Notes: a model not told the origin generated them from the letters alone. A DNA stretch of 38,774 bases from Syntrophomonadaceae bacterium (GCA_007130825.1 SLRT01000026.1:1-38774), one strand, 5' to 3'; counted from the stretch's first letter, positions 24,691 to 32,586 are shown. A program made the numbers and translations.

Positions 24691-25971
24691 TTAGTGTTCC
24701 CTCTCATCAAAAACCCGTTTGGTCTTTCTTTCCGTCCGCGGCAGTTCCTGGCAGCCGACAACCTCTACCCGGGGCGATATGCCGATTTTTGTTTTAATTT
24801 TATTTTGAATCGTTTGGGCAAGTTCGTTTCGATCACTTGTACAACCTTTTTCCGCTTCTATACGCAGCAGCATACTGTCCCTGCCTTCATGGCGCTTTAA
24901 AATAATCTGGTATTCACAATCGAGTTCTTCAGTCTGTGAAATCAGCTGATCGATCTGCGCGGGAAAAACAATCACTCCCCTGAACTTAAACATATCATCT
25001 GTGCGCCCTAAAATCCGGTCAACGCGGAAAAACGGGCTGCCGCAGGGACACTCGTCTTGAAGCAGCCGGGTAATATCCCTGGTCCGGTAACGGATCAGGG
25101 GCATCCCTTCCTTCCTGAGGGTCGTTACTACCATTTCACCCTGTTCTCCGGGAGCAACCGGGTTTCCGGTATCAGGATCGATCGTTTCAAAAATCAAATA
25201 GTCTGACCAGTAATGGACTCCCTGATGCTCGCGGCAGTCGATACCCGTCCCCGGTCCGTATGTTTCAGTCATCCCGATAATATCAAAAGTTTCAATCTCC
25301 AGCAGTTCTTCAATCCTGCTGCGCATTTTATCGCTCCACCGTTCCGAGCCGATCACCCCTACCCTCAGCTTGATTTTATCCTGAAGCCCTTTTTTGTTCA
25401 CCTCTTCGGCAAGCAGCAGCGCGTAAGAAGAAGTACAGCAGATAGCTGTGGCCTGCAGATCTATCATCATCTCCATTTGCAAATCGTTACCGGCCGGACC
25501 CACTGGAATAGTCATTGCTCCAAGTTTTTCAATACCGAGCTGGAAACCGACACCAGCCGTCCACAGTCCGTATCCGACAGTAATCTGCACCCGGTCATCG
25601 GGTGTGACCCCGGCAAAATGCCAGCACCTGGCCATCATCTCTGCCCAGTCGTCAAGGTCTTTCTGGGTATAATAAGCAACCGTTTTTTTTCCGGTAGTTC
25701 CGGAAGAAGCGTGAATCCTGACAATATCTTTTTCCGGGACGGCCATTAAACCAAAAGGATAGGCATCCTTTAACTCGTCTTTTTCGGTAAAAGGCAACCT
25801 GGTAAGGTCATCAAGACAGCGAATATCTCCCGGAGAGATACCCGCAGCGTCCAATTTCTTTTTGTAAAAAGGACAATTAGCATAAGAATGTTTAACCGTC
25901 CAAAGCAGTCCTTTTTCTTGCAGGGCTAGCATTTCATCCCGTGAACCCGGAATATTGTTGTGATTAATCAA
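24691..25971 (-). CDS. Phenylacetate-CoA ligase-like AMP-forming acyl-CoA ligase (copy 1)
   Basis: A 426-residue adenylate-forming enzyme of PaaK length and layout. IHASSGTTGKKTVAYYT is the nucleotide-binding loop, GMTETYGPG the aryl-binding/ATP motif, LIRYRTRDIT and GRTDDMFKFRG the hinge and C-terminal motifs. It activates an aryl or arylalkyl carboxylic acid to its CoA thioester with ATP. TTG start with AAGGAGG 8 nt upstream. It lies 62 nt before the regulator gene, so they may be co-transcribed. Its presence beside a CoA-transferase gives two alternative routes of substrate activation. True phenylacetate specificity is not established. Confidence 0.9.
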   Translation of the reverse strand: MINHNNIPGSRDEMLALQEKGLLWTVKHSYANCPFYKKKLDAAGISPGDIRCLDDLTRLPFTEKDELKDAYPFGLMAVPEKDIVRIHASSGTTGKKTVAYYTQKDLDDWAEMMARCWHFAGVTPDDRVQITVGYGLWTAGVGFQLGIEKLGAMTIPVGPAGNDLQMEMMIDLQATAICCTSSYALLLAEEVNKKGLQDKIKLRVGVIGSERWSDKMRSRIEELLEIETFDIIGMTETYGPGTGIDCREHQGVHYWSDYLIFETIDPDTGNPVAPGEQGEMVVTTLRKEGMPLIRYRTRDITRLLQDECPCGSPFFRVDRILGRTDDMFKFRGVIVFPAQIDQLISQTEELDCEYQIILKRHEGRDSMLLRIEAEKGCTSDRNELAQTIQNKIKTKIGISPRVEVVGCQELPRTERKTKRVFDEREH

Positions 25972-26170
25972 AGTATAGTCCTCCTTGATGTTGTTTTAAT
26001 CCGGGGATAAAAATGGATCTGAACTGGAGCTGCAATCTTAAATATATTTCAATGCTTTTCTTTAGTTCGACCTTTTAGTATTCGACATGAATATAATTAC
26101 TCCTGCTTCATTATTAAATATTGGTGGCGATCAAATATTTTACGGAAAAACTGCATTTTGCCCTTGACAG

Positions 26171-26956
26171 TCATTTCCCTTTCCAAACCGGCTTTCTTCT
26201 TTCCATATAGGCGTTGACACCTTCGATAAAATCTTCACTTTCAAATGTGTTCCGTTCCAACTGCTCCAGATCCGTATAATCTGCAAGCTCATGATGTTCA
26301 GATAACCTGTTGATAGCCTTTTTTATCCCGATCAGTGCCAGCGGAGCATTACCGGCAATTTTTCGCGCCATATCTTGGCTCGCTTTCTCAAGGTCCGGCG
26401 CAGGGACAACCTGGTTGACAAGACCCATGGCGTATGCCCGCTGCGCAGACACCGGTTCACCGATAAGCAGCAGTTCTTTTGCTGCTCCCACACCGACCAG
26501 GTCGATAACTTTTTGGACCAAACTATGATTCAGGGAAATGCCAAGCTTCGCCGCGGGAATGCCAAATTTTGCTTCTTTGTTGCAAATTCTTAAATCGCAG
26601 GCAATCGCCAGTTCACAGCCCGCTCCCACAGCCCAACCGTTAATCTTGGCAATAACCGGCTGTGGACAGCGGATAATACTTTCGATGGCCCGATCGACAT
26701 AATCCAGGTAGCGGAGGTGCTTTTCTTTGTCAGTTAGTTCTTTTAGCTGGTTGATATCAGCGCCGGAAGCAAAAGTGTTCCCTGTTCCGGTAATAATCAC
26801 AACTTTTGCAGTGGAATCAGCGGAAATAGAACTCATAATTTCTGAAAAATTAATCCACATTTCTGTATTAAAAGCATTTCGTTGTTTGGCACGATTGATT
26901 AAAACCTCGGCGATCCCGTTTTTTGCGTTTAACTGAAAATATTGCAGCTTAATCAC
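26171..26956 (-). CDS. Enoyl-CoA hydratase/isomerase (crotonase) family protein with one catalytic Glu
   Basis: A 261-residue crotonase-fold protein. The oxyanion-hole segment ASGADI and the helix GAGCELAIACD, containing the first hydratase Glu, are present. The second hydratase Glu position (normally FGxPE) reads FGIPAAKLG, so it is Ala. The region LGISLNHS and the C-terminal SEDFIEGVNAYMERRKP resemble methylmalonyl-CoA decarboxylase (ScpB-like) and isomerase branches more than classical hydratases, but ScpB's active-site His and Tyr are not kept. Isomerase, decarboxylase or hydrolase activity is possible. The annotated GTG touches the GAGGAG site; a CTG three codons later would be better spaced. 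A strong promoter lies 40 nt upstream. Confidence 0.85.
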   Translation of the reverse strand: MIKLQYFQLNAKNGIAEVLINRAKQRNAFNTEMWINFSEIMSSISADSTAKVVIITGTGNTFASGADINQLKELTDKEKHLRYLDYVDRAIESIIRCPQPVIAKINGWAVGAGCELAIACDLRICNKEAKFGIPAAKLGISLNHSLVQKVIDLVGVGAAKELLLIGEPVSAQRAYAMGLVNQVVPAPDLEKASQDMARKIAGNAPLALIGIKKAINRLSEHHELADYTDLEQLERNTFESEDFIEGVNAYMERRKPVWKGK

Positions 26957-27003
26957 TCCTCAGAAATAGCTATTGAATTTCTCAAATACAAAACTTTCCT
27001 AAG

Positions 27004-27032
27004 ATTTTACTGAAAACTTTGAAAGCGGTCAA
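27004..27032 (-). promoter_or_regulatory. Sigma-A promoter for the crotonase-family gene
   Basis: On the minus strand TTGACC, exactly 17 nt, then TAAAAT. The -10 ends about 48 nt before the annotated start, giving a short leader. It is back-to-back with the plus-strand promoter: the two -35 boxes are 24 bp apart. Confidence 0.75.
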
Positions 27033-27056
27033 CCCCGGACTTGCTGATGCTACCCA

Positions 27057-27085
27057 TTGACTCTACCCAGGCATGGAGTTATAAT
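27057..27085 (+). promoter_or_regulatory. Sigma-A promoter for the carboxyltransferase gene
   Basis: TTGACT, exactly 17 nt, then a perfect TATAAT. The start codon is 167 nt further on, leaving a long 5' leader. It is among the best promoter matches in the window. Confidence 0.8.
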
Positions 27086-27252
27086 AAATCCAATATTATC
27101 AGAAATGAATATTTAGAAAAAAAGTCCGAAAACAGTGTGCACCTCTGAGGTTACTCAACCTTACCAGGCTATTTAAAAGCCTTCCTTGACCGTGACCGGA
27201 CCTCATCCCGGGCAGGCTCAACAAAACACCACTAGAGATGGAGTGATAAAGT

Positions 27253-28812
27253 ATGTCTGAAAAAACCTATCAAACAGAAACCGAAAGGCTGCGCTCTTTA
27301 AAAGAAAAAGCAAGGCTTGGCGGAGGGGAAAAAGCGATCGAAAAACAGCACAGCCGGGGCAAACTGACTGCCAGGGAAAGACTCGAAGTTCTCCTTGACC
27401 CCGGCAGTTTCGTTGAGTTTAACACCCTCGCTGAACATCAATGTCACGATTTCGATATGCAGAAGAAAAAGTTTCCCGGTGACGGGGTGGTAACCGGTTA
27501 CGGCACTATTGACGGCAGATTGGTCTTTGTCTTCTCTGAAGATGTTACTGTCCTTGGCGGATCGGTCGGCGCAACTCATGGAGCAAAGATTTGTTATACC
27601 ATAGACAAGGCGATTACGGTCGGCGCACCTTTAATCGGGCTATATGAATCCGGCGGGGGCAGGATCCATGAAGGTTTCGCCGCTTCTCGCAATGTGGCCG
27701 GAATGTTTCATTATAATACCAAGGCATCCGGTGTGATCCCGCAGATCTCGGCAATCATGGGAACCTGTGCCGGGGTGGCTGTTTATTCGCCGGCTATAAC
27801 CGATTTTATTTTCATGGTTGAAAACACCAGCCAGATGTTTATAACCGGGCCGGGCGTGATCAGGTCGGTTATGGGCGAGCAGGTGGACATAGAAAGCCTC
27901 GGTGGGGCTAAAATACACTCCGAAACGAGCGGCAACGCCCACTTCGTTTACCCGGATGACCAAGAATGCCTCCAGGGTATCAGGAAGCTGCTCAGTTTTC
28001 TCCCTCCCAATAATATTGAAGATCCCCCGATATTTAATACCGGGGATGACCCCAACAGAAGCTGCGAAGACCTGATGGAAATTGTGCCCGATGACTTTCG
28101 CGTTCCCTACGATGTCAAGCAGGTTATTTACCGGATTGCTGATAATGGTGAATTTTTGGAAATTCTCCCGAATTATGCTACCACGTTAGTGATCGGCTTT
28201 GCCAGACTTGACGGCAGCACGGTCGGTATCATAGCCAACCAACCGCTGGTCATGGCCGGCTGCCTGGACATTGACTCTTCCGATAAAGGCGCCCGGTTCA
28301 TCCGGTTCTGCGACGCTTTTAATATTCCCCTTTTAAACCTGGTTGATGTCCCCGGGTTCCTGCCCGGAAAAGATCAGGAGTACGGCGGAATTATCAGGCA
28401 CGGCGCTAAAATGCTCTACGCCTTTTCTGAAGCTACCGTGCCCAAGGTTACCCTGAACATGCGGAAAAACTACGGTGGCGCGGTTATGGCCATGTGCTGC
28501 AAGGGCACTGAAGTAGACCAGATGTTTGCCTGGCCCATAGCCCAACCGGTTGTCCTGGAGACAGCATCTGCTGTAGACATCATCTTCAAGAAAGAGTTGA
28601 CAGAGGCAGAAGACCAGGCCGCAGAGAGGGATAAAAGGATCCGGGAGTACGACTATTACTACTCCAACCCCTTTAACCCCGCCGGCAAAATGCTGCTTGA
28701 TGATGTGATCGAACCGCAGGATACCAGATCCCGGATAATTTCCGCCCTGCGCATGATGAAAACCAAACATGAGGAAAAACCCCGGAGAAAACACGGCAAT
28801 ATTCCACTTTGA
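27253..28812 (+). CDS. Biotin-dependent acyl-CoA carboxyltransferase (PccB/MmdA-type)
   Basis: A 519-residue carboxyltransferase with two crotonase-like halves. GKLTARERLEVLLDPGSF, ESGGGRIHEG and DVPGFLPGKDQEYGG are family hallmarks. It moves CO2 between carboxybiotin and an acyl-CoA (propionyl-, methylmalonyl-, methylcrotonyl- or similar). Length matches PccB and methylmalonyl-CoA decarboxylase alpha. No biotin carboxylase, biotin carrier or decarboxylase membrane subunit is encoded in the window, so partners must be elsewhere. It is the only confident plus-strand gene and has its own strong promoter; the RBS is a modest GGAGTG. It converges on meaB, which fits propionate/methylmalonyl-type metabolism feeding the B12 mutase. 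Confidence 0.9.
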   Translation: MSEKTYQTETERLRSLKEKARLGGGEKAIEKQHSRGKLTARERLEVLLDPGSFVEFNTLAEHQCHDFDMQKKKFPGDGVVTGYGTIDGRLVFVFSEDVTVLGGSVGATHGAKICYTIDKAITVGAPLIGLYESGGGRIHEGFAASRNVAGMFHYNTKASGVIPQISAIMGTCAGVAVYSPAITDFIFMVENTSQMFITGPGVIRSVMGEQVDIESLGGAKIHSETSGNAHFVYPDDQECLQGIRKLLSFLPPNNIEDPPIFNTGDDPNRSCEDLMEIVPDDFRVPYDVKQVIYRIADNGEFLEILPNYATTLVIGFARLDGSTVGIIANQPLVMAGCLDIDSSDKGARFIRFCDAFNIPLLNLVDVPGFLPGKDQEYGGIIRHGAKMLYAFSEATVPKVTLNMRKNYGGAVMAMCCKGTEVDQMFAWPIAQPVVLETASAVDIIFKKELTEAEDQAAERDKRIREYDYYYSNPFNPAGKMLLDDVIEPQDTRSRIISALRMMKTKHEEKPRRKHGNIPL

Positions 28813-28832
28813 TACTTTTTTAGATCAAAGTG
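28805..28832 (+). terminator. Stem-loop across the carboxyltransferase stop codon
   Basis: CACTTTGAT and ATCAAAGTG form a perfect 9-bp stem around a 10-nt loop that contains a run of six T. The stem includes the TGA stop. A second pair of AGGCCT hexamers (28833-28857) follows. Neither has a T tail, so termination is uncertain; it lies between convergent genes. Confidence 0.35.
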
Positions 28833-28920
28833 CAGGCCTTGAAAATATTACAGGCCTATCCCGGATAAAGTATGATGGCTTTCCAACCGAGAGCTTTCCA
28901 ATCTAATGTTAATGTGCGGT

Positions 28921-29859
28921 TTATGGCCGTAAAATTTTTTCTACAATTTGCCTGGCAGCAGAATACGGGTCGACAGATCCGTATTTTGCTTTTTCCAATA
29001 GCTGCTGCAGCATAGCGTTTTCTTCCAGGGAACGATTGACTTCTTTCTTTAACAACTCCTGGACCAACTCCATGGTCTGATCTTGGCTGCGTTCCCGGCG
29101 AAGCTGATCAAAAAGTCCGCTTTCTTTTAAGAACTCCCGGTGAGAGACCACCGCCTGGTAAAGTTCTGCAATCCCCTCGTTCCCGGTGGCAACTGTGGAA
29201 ACAACAAGGGGTTTCCATGCGCTCATATACCTGGAGGCGGCATCTTTCAGTTCCTGCACAGTTTTATCCGCCCCCTCGCGATCAGCCATATTGAGCACAA
29301 AAATATCGGCTATCTCCATCAATCCGGCTTTTAACATCTGGATACTGTCACCCATTCCCGGCACAAAAACTACCAGCACTGTGTCGGCAATTCTTTTAAC
29401 ATCAAGCTGAGACTGGCCCACTCCTGCGCTTTCGACGATAATTATATCCTTGCCGGCAGCGTCAAGCAGCTTGATCGCTTCCCTGGTGGTCGGGGAGATC
29501 CCCCCCAACCTATCCTGCGCCGAAAGGCTGCGGATAAATACTCCGGGGTCAAGGCTGTGTTCTTCCATGCGCAAACGGTCTCCAAGCAGCGCACCCCCGG
29601 AAAAAGGGCTGGTCGGATCAACGCATAGCAGACCCAGGGTAAAACCCAGCTCCCTGAGGTGAGCTATCAGGCGGCTGATCAGCGTGCTTTTTCCCGCCCC
29701 CGGCGGCCCGGTAATGCCCAGGACAAAAGCATTCCCGGTATAGGGTTCAATTTCTTTGATGATCTGGACCCTTTTTTCTTCGTCTTCCAAAAAAGTAATC
29801 AGTCTGCCCAGCGAATAAGCGTTTCCCTGCACGCTTTCTTCAATCATTTTTTTGTACAT
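28921..29859 (-). CDS. meaB: MeaB/ArgK-type GTPase, chaperone of B12-dependent mutase
   Basis: A 312-residue G3E-type GTPase. The P-loop is GITGPPGAGKST, Walker B region IIIVESAGVGQSQLD, and the base-recognition motif reads LNMADREGAD, with Met in place of the usual Lys of NKxD. MeaB loads and protects adenosylcobalamin in acyl-CoA mutases, so it very probably serves the split mutase at 14-16 kb although it lies 13 kb away. Full length. Possible start at ATG 29859; a Met four codons later is an alternative. A 199-bp gap separates it from the second ligase gene. Confidence 0.92.
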   Translation of the reverse strand: MYKKMIEESVQGNAYSLGRLITFLEDEEKRVQIIKEIEPYTGNAFVLGITGPPGAGKSTLISRLIAHLRELGFTLGLLCVDPTSPFSGGALLGDRLRMEEHSLDPGVFIRSLSAQDRLGGISPTTREAIKLLDAAGKDIIIVESAGVGQSQLDVKRIADTVLVVFVPGMGDSIQMLKAGLMEIADIFVLNMADREGADKTVQELKDAASRYMSAWKPLVVSTVATGNEGIAELYQAVVSHREFLKESGLFDQLRRERSQDQTMELVQELLKKEVNRSLEENAMLQQLLEKAKYGSVDPYSAARQIVEKILRP

Positions 29860-30058
29860 ACTCCAATACTGCCTTTCCCTCTGCTTGACAAAGCGTTTAT
29901 TAAATCACCGTTAACAGGCCACAAACCCAGGCAGGCATGACTCAAGCATATCAAAAATAGTTTTTCTGCTTCAGGGACATCTATCTGAGTATGCCTGGAA
30001 AAAACAACCACAGTAACTGCAAACAAAAGTGCTCTTGCCTGAAAAAAACCGCTCTAGA

Positions 30059-31429
30059 TTAATTATTCGGATCCAGCTCAATATACTGCGTTTTGTTCTC
30101 TTTTCGTTCCAATGAATAAGGAGAAACAAAGAAGATCTCCGGGCGTACCCTGTTTACACTACTCATATCCTCCTCAATTTCATGTTTTAATTTATCCAGC
30201 GCGCTTCCTTCAAGGCCTTCTCCGCGTTCTATTTTTATTTTCAGGGGCGGCTCCACCTTGGGGCCGGGTCGATCCAATACGATCCGGAAAGCACCGGTTA
30301 CCCGTGGCATATATTTTACCAACAAATCTTTGATCGCAGAAGGATAAACATTTACCCCTTTGACAATGAGCATGTCATCTGTTCTTCCAATTACTTTTAT
30401 GCGCATCCCCGGGCCGCCGCAATGGCAGGGGTCGGTATGAATCTGTAAAATATCCCCCAGGCGATAACGAAGAAACGGCGTGCCTTCCCAGTCCAGCCAG
30501 GTAAAAACCTGTTCTCCCGTAACGCCTTCAGTAAGTTCAAGGGGTCTGCCTGTCTCCGGATCTATAAGCTCAAGGTAGCAGTAATCCTCTGACAGAAAAT
30601 GCATGCCGTAGTAGCGGTCACTATCACAGGAAATACAATGCAAGGGTTGCACAGCGCCGTTAATATCAAAGAGCCGGGTACCGTAAGCTTCCTCCATTTT
30701 TTTCTTAAACTCCGGCACCCCCGCACCGGGTTCTCCCCCGCAGACCAAAAAGTTCAACCCCAATTCACGGATCGGTTTACCCAGGACATCTCCCGCCTGC
30801 TCAGCCAGGTATTCTGCAAAGGAGGGGGTGCAAAAAAGCGCATCAGCTTTTATAAGTTGCGCACTTTCCAGTAAACGCCTACTCCTGGCTTCCGCGCCTA
30901 CCGGAACTACACACACCCCGTAATCCCATAGGGCATCGACCACCGGTACGCCTCCCGCAAACATGCTCAATCCAAAACCGTTAATGACAATGTGGCCCGG
31001 TTGCAGGCCAATAAATCTGTACTTGCGAGCATTCAGCATGTTGGTAACTTTTATGTCATTCTTGGTCAGCGTATATATTGTGGGAGTTCCGGATGTTCCG
31101 GATGTAAAGCTGAGTCTTACGATTTTATCCAGCGGGGCGCAGGCGAGCATTCCGAAAGGATGTCCAAATTGCGCTGTTGACTCTTCCTGCGCCGCCCTGT
31201 GTTCATCTTTATCCATGAAAGGAACGTGGTGAAAATCATCCCATGTCTTTATATCGCCGGGCTCAATCCCGGCTGCATCCAATTTCCGTTGATAAAATAT
31301 GGAGTTTTTATAATTATAGGAGACCTGTTTTTTAATTTTTTCCAGTTGGATCTCATTTATTTCCTCCCTGGAACTTGTTTTTAGTTTTTCTACCCAGCAA
31401 TCACCTGTGTTTAACCCCTTTTTAAGCAA
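30059..31429 (-). CDS. Phenylacetate-CoA ligase-like AMP-forming acyl-CoA ligase (copy 2, divergent)
   Basis: A 456-residue adenylate-forming ligase. SFTSGTSGTPTIYTLT is the nucleotide loop, LRYRLGDIL and IGRTDDMLIVKGVNVYP the C-terminal motifs; VCGGEPGAG sits in the middle region. It is clearly divergent from copy 1, for example DINGAVQPLHC where copy 1 has GMTETYGPG, so it probably takes another acid. The ORF track begins at 31531, but AAAGGAG 8 nt before TTG 31429 sets a better start; the extra N-terminal residues come from the dispersed repeat. Followed by meaB after 199 bp. Confidence 0.85.
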   Translation of the reverse strand: MLKKGLNTGDCWVEKLKTSSREEINEIQLEKIKKQVSYNYKNSIFYQRKLDAAGIEPGDIKTWDDFHHVPFMDKDEHRAAQEESTAQFGHPFGMLACAPLDKIVRLSFTSGTSGTPTIYTLTKNDIKVTNMLNARKYRFIGLQPGHIVINGFGLSMFAGGVPVVDALWDYGVCVVPVGAEARSRRLLESAQLIKADALFCTPSFAEYLAEQAGDVLGKPIRELGLNFLVCGGEPGAGVPEFKKKMEEAYGTRLFDINGAVQPLHCISCDSDRYYGMHFLSEDYCYLELIDPETGRPLELTEGVTGEQVFTWLDWEGTPFLRYRLGDILQIHTDPCHCGGPGMRIKVIGRTDDMLIVKGVNVYPSAIKDLLVKYMPRVTGAFRIVLDRPGPKVEPPLKIKIERGEGLEGSALDKLKHEIEEDMSSVNRVRPEIFFVSPYSLERKENKTQYIELDPNN

Positions 31430-31495
31430 AAGAACGACTCCTTTACGATTTAGCATGAACAAAATATCTATAATAGCCTGCAAGACCGGTTGTAG

Positions 31496-31530
31496 GGCCC
31501 TTAAACCTGAAGTGCTGCGCATTTTTGGCA
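31496..31530 (-). repeat. 35-bp dispersed repeat, copy 2
   Basis: Minus-strand TGCCAAAAATGCGCAGCACT and the next 15 bases match positions 2-36 except for one base. Here the sequence lies 67 nt before the ligase start codon and its reading frame continues into the ligase gene, which explains the N-terminal extension in the ORF track. Confidence 0.8.
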
Positions 31531-31717
31531 AGTCTTTTTTAAGCGATCCTGCAAACTCCCATTTAGAATACGTTTAGCAGGGTTCATTATCAAATCCAAC
31601 TTTATGGCACTGGCTCATCCAGGTTGGGTTAAATATAGAACAAATGAAATAAAAAAGGGCATCAGATTATGATCCGTAACATAAGAGTCCTGATCTTCTG
31701 CTATTTTATCTTTCGAT

Positions 31718-31747
31718 CAGTCTAAACACAAACAGTCTAAACACAAA
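31718..31747. repeat. Tandem duplication, 2 x 15 bp
   Basis: CAGTCTAAACACAAA occurs twice in direct succession with no mismatch, 22 bp beyond the thioesterase stop codon. It probably reflects replication slippage or a mobile-element footprint. Confidence 0.9.
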
Positions 31748-31769
31748 CCGGCGCCAACAGGGCCTGTTT

Positions 31770-32186
31770 CTACTTGCCCGTGCCTTGCTTTCTCCTGTAA
31801 CCAAGACCCTGAAAAACAGCAATTATATTGCCTTTTTCATCATTGATTTGCACAGAATATGATCCAAACTTCGGTGTCAGTGTAATCAACTTGCCCTCTG
31901 CAATAAGAGTGCCGCTGGAGACCGCTTTGAAGTATGAAATACTGGCACTGATGGATACAGCGCTCTGATCATGGACATAGCCGAGAGCGCCGAAAACCAG
32001 GTCGGCTAAGGTAAACAAGGCCCCTCCATGAACAATGTTTACACCGTTTAAATGGTGTTCTTTTATGGTCAGTTTGGCTCTGGCACTTTTAGCGGTGATT
32101 TCCACCATCTCTATGCCGACGTGTTTTGAAAAATTATCATTCTCATAGAAATTATAGATACCGGTTATGCTATTTTCATTTTCCAT
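31770..32186 (-). CDS. PaaI-type hotdog-fold acyl-CoA thioesterase
   Basis: A 138-residue hotdog protein. NGVNIVHGGALFTLADLVFG is the central helix of the PaaI family with its conserved HGG; the following strands fit the fold. PaaI-type thioesterases hydrolyse aryl- or short-chain acyl-CoA that would otherwise trap CoA in degradation pathways. The RBS (AAGGAGAAGG) is well placed before ATG. It has its own promoter and is next to two ligases of the phenylacetate-CoA type, consistent with CoA recycling in aromatic-acid metabolism. Confidence 0.88.
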   Translation of the reverse strand: MENENSITGIYNFYENDNFSKHVGIEMVEITAKSARAKLTIKEHHLNGVNIVHGGALFTLADLVFGALGYVHDQSAVSISASISYFKAVSSGTLIAEGKLITLTPKFGSYSVQINDEKGNIIAVFQGLGYRRKQGTGK

Positions 32187-32282
32187 TCAGCCTTCTCCTT
32201 ATATCTTCTCTCGTTTCCAGGCATTAGTTTACGTGGTTTTGCCGTCACGGTTCCGATATCAGGGGAACAATAAATTAAGGTA

Positions 32283-32291
32283 ATTATAACA
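32283..32291 (-). promoter_or_regulatory. Extended -10 promoter for the thioesterase gene
   Basis: On the minus strand TGTTATAAT is a perfect extended -10 (TG-N-TATAAT), about 97 nt before the thioesterase ATG. The -35 17 nt upstream (TTCGGC) is weak, as is common for extended -10 promoters. Confidence 0.55.
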
Positions 32292-32377
32292 CATCACCGC
32301 TTAACGCCGAAGCGAACCGGCCCAAAGCTGATTTTTCCTTTGTGCCTCCCAGCACTGTTTTTATGCCGGGGCGGTAA

Positions 32378-32586
32378 GGTGATCAAACCTTTCAAAAAGA
32401 CTTTCAAAAGCAAGTGATTTTTAAGGCGCTCAAAAAAAAACCGATCCGGGCCCATGCCCACCGGGCAGATGATATTTTAACCGCGATAAGAATCGCCGGG
32501 AATTTGACCTGGATATTTCCATCGAACACTGTACTGAAGGTCTTGAAATAGCCAGGTTTATTAAACTTGAAATAATTTTATCTTAA
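32378..32586 (+). pseudogene. Frameshifted remnant of an imidazolonepropionase-like amidohydrolase
   Basis: After a stop at 32375 the frame reads FKALKKKPIRAHAHRADDIL then TAIRIAG. At about 32500 the homology jumps by one base to EFDLDISIEHCTEGLEIARF, ending at TAA 32584-32586. The RAHAHRADDI and EHCTEG pieces are characteristic of metal-dependent amidohydrolases in which a conserved metal-binding His precedes a second metal-site strand. Both ends of the enzyme are missing and no start or RBS is visible. A one-base loss in what was CGG GAA TTT is the simplest explanation. It is the only trace of this enzyme in the window. Confidence 0.75.

Larger units (their letters stand above)
26957..27252. 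other. 296-bp divergent intergenic region
   Basis: It separates the minus-strand crotonase gene from the plus-strand carboxyltransferase gene. It contains the two back-to-back promoters listed separately and a plus-strand leader of about 160 nt with two small hairpins: AGGTT-ACTC-AACCT, and AGGCT-ATTTAAA-AGCCT. I recognise no known riboswitch in it. Confidence 0.6.
31430..31769. other. 340-bp gap with repeat debris, no intact gene
   Basis: It contains the second copy of the 35-bp dispersed repeat and a 15-bp tandem duplication. On the minus strand a frame upstream of the repeat reads SKWEFAGSLKKDLPKMRSTSGLRA between a stop near 31578 and the ligase gene, which looks like the tail of a lost coding sequence. 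No convincing terminator for the thioesterase gene was found. Confidence 0.5.

Noticed and set aside
28833-28857. AGGCCT...AGGCCT inverted hexamers as a terminator
   Set aside because: The hexamer is itself palindromic, the loop is 12-13 nt and there is no T tract.
31430-31531. N-terminal extension of the second ligase (MPKMRSTSGLRA...)
   Set aside because: It is encoded by the dispersed repeat, not by ligase-like sequence, and a well-spaced AAAGGAG marks TTG 31429 as the start.
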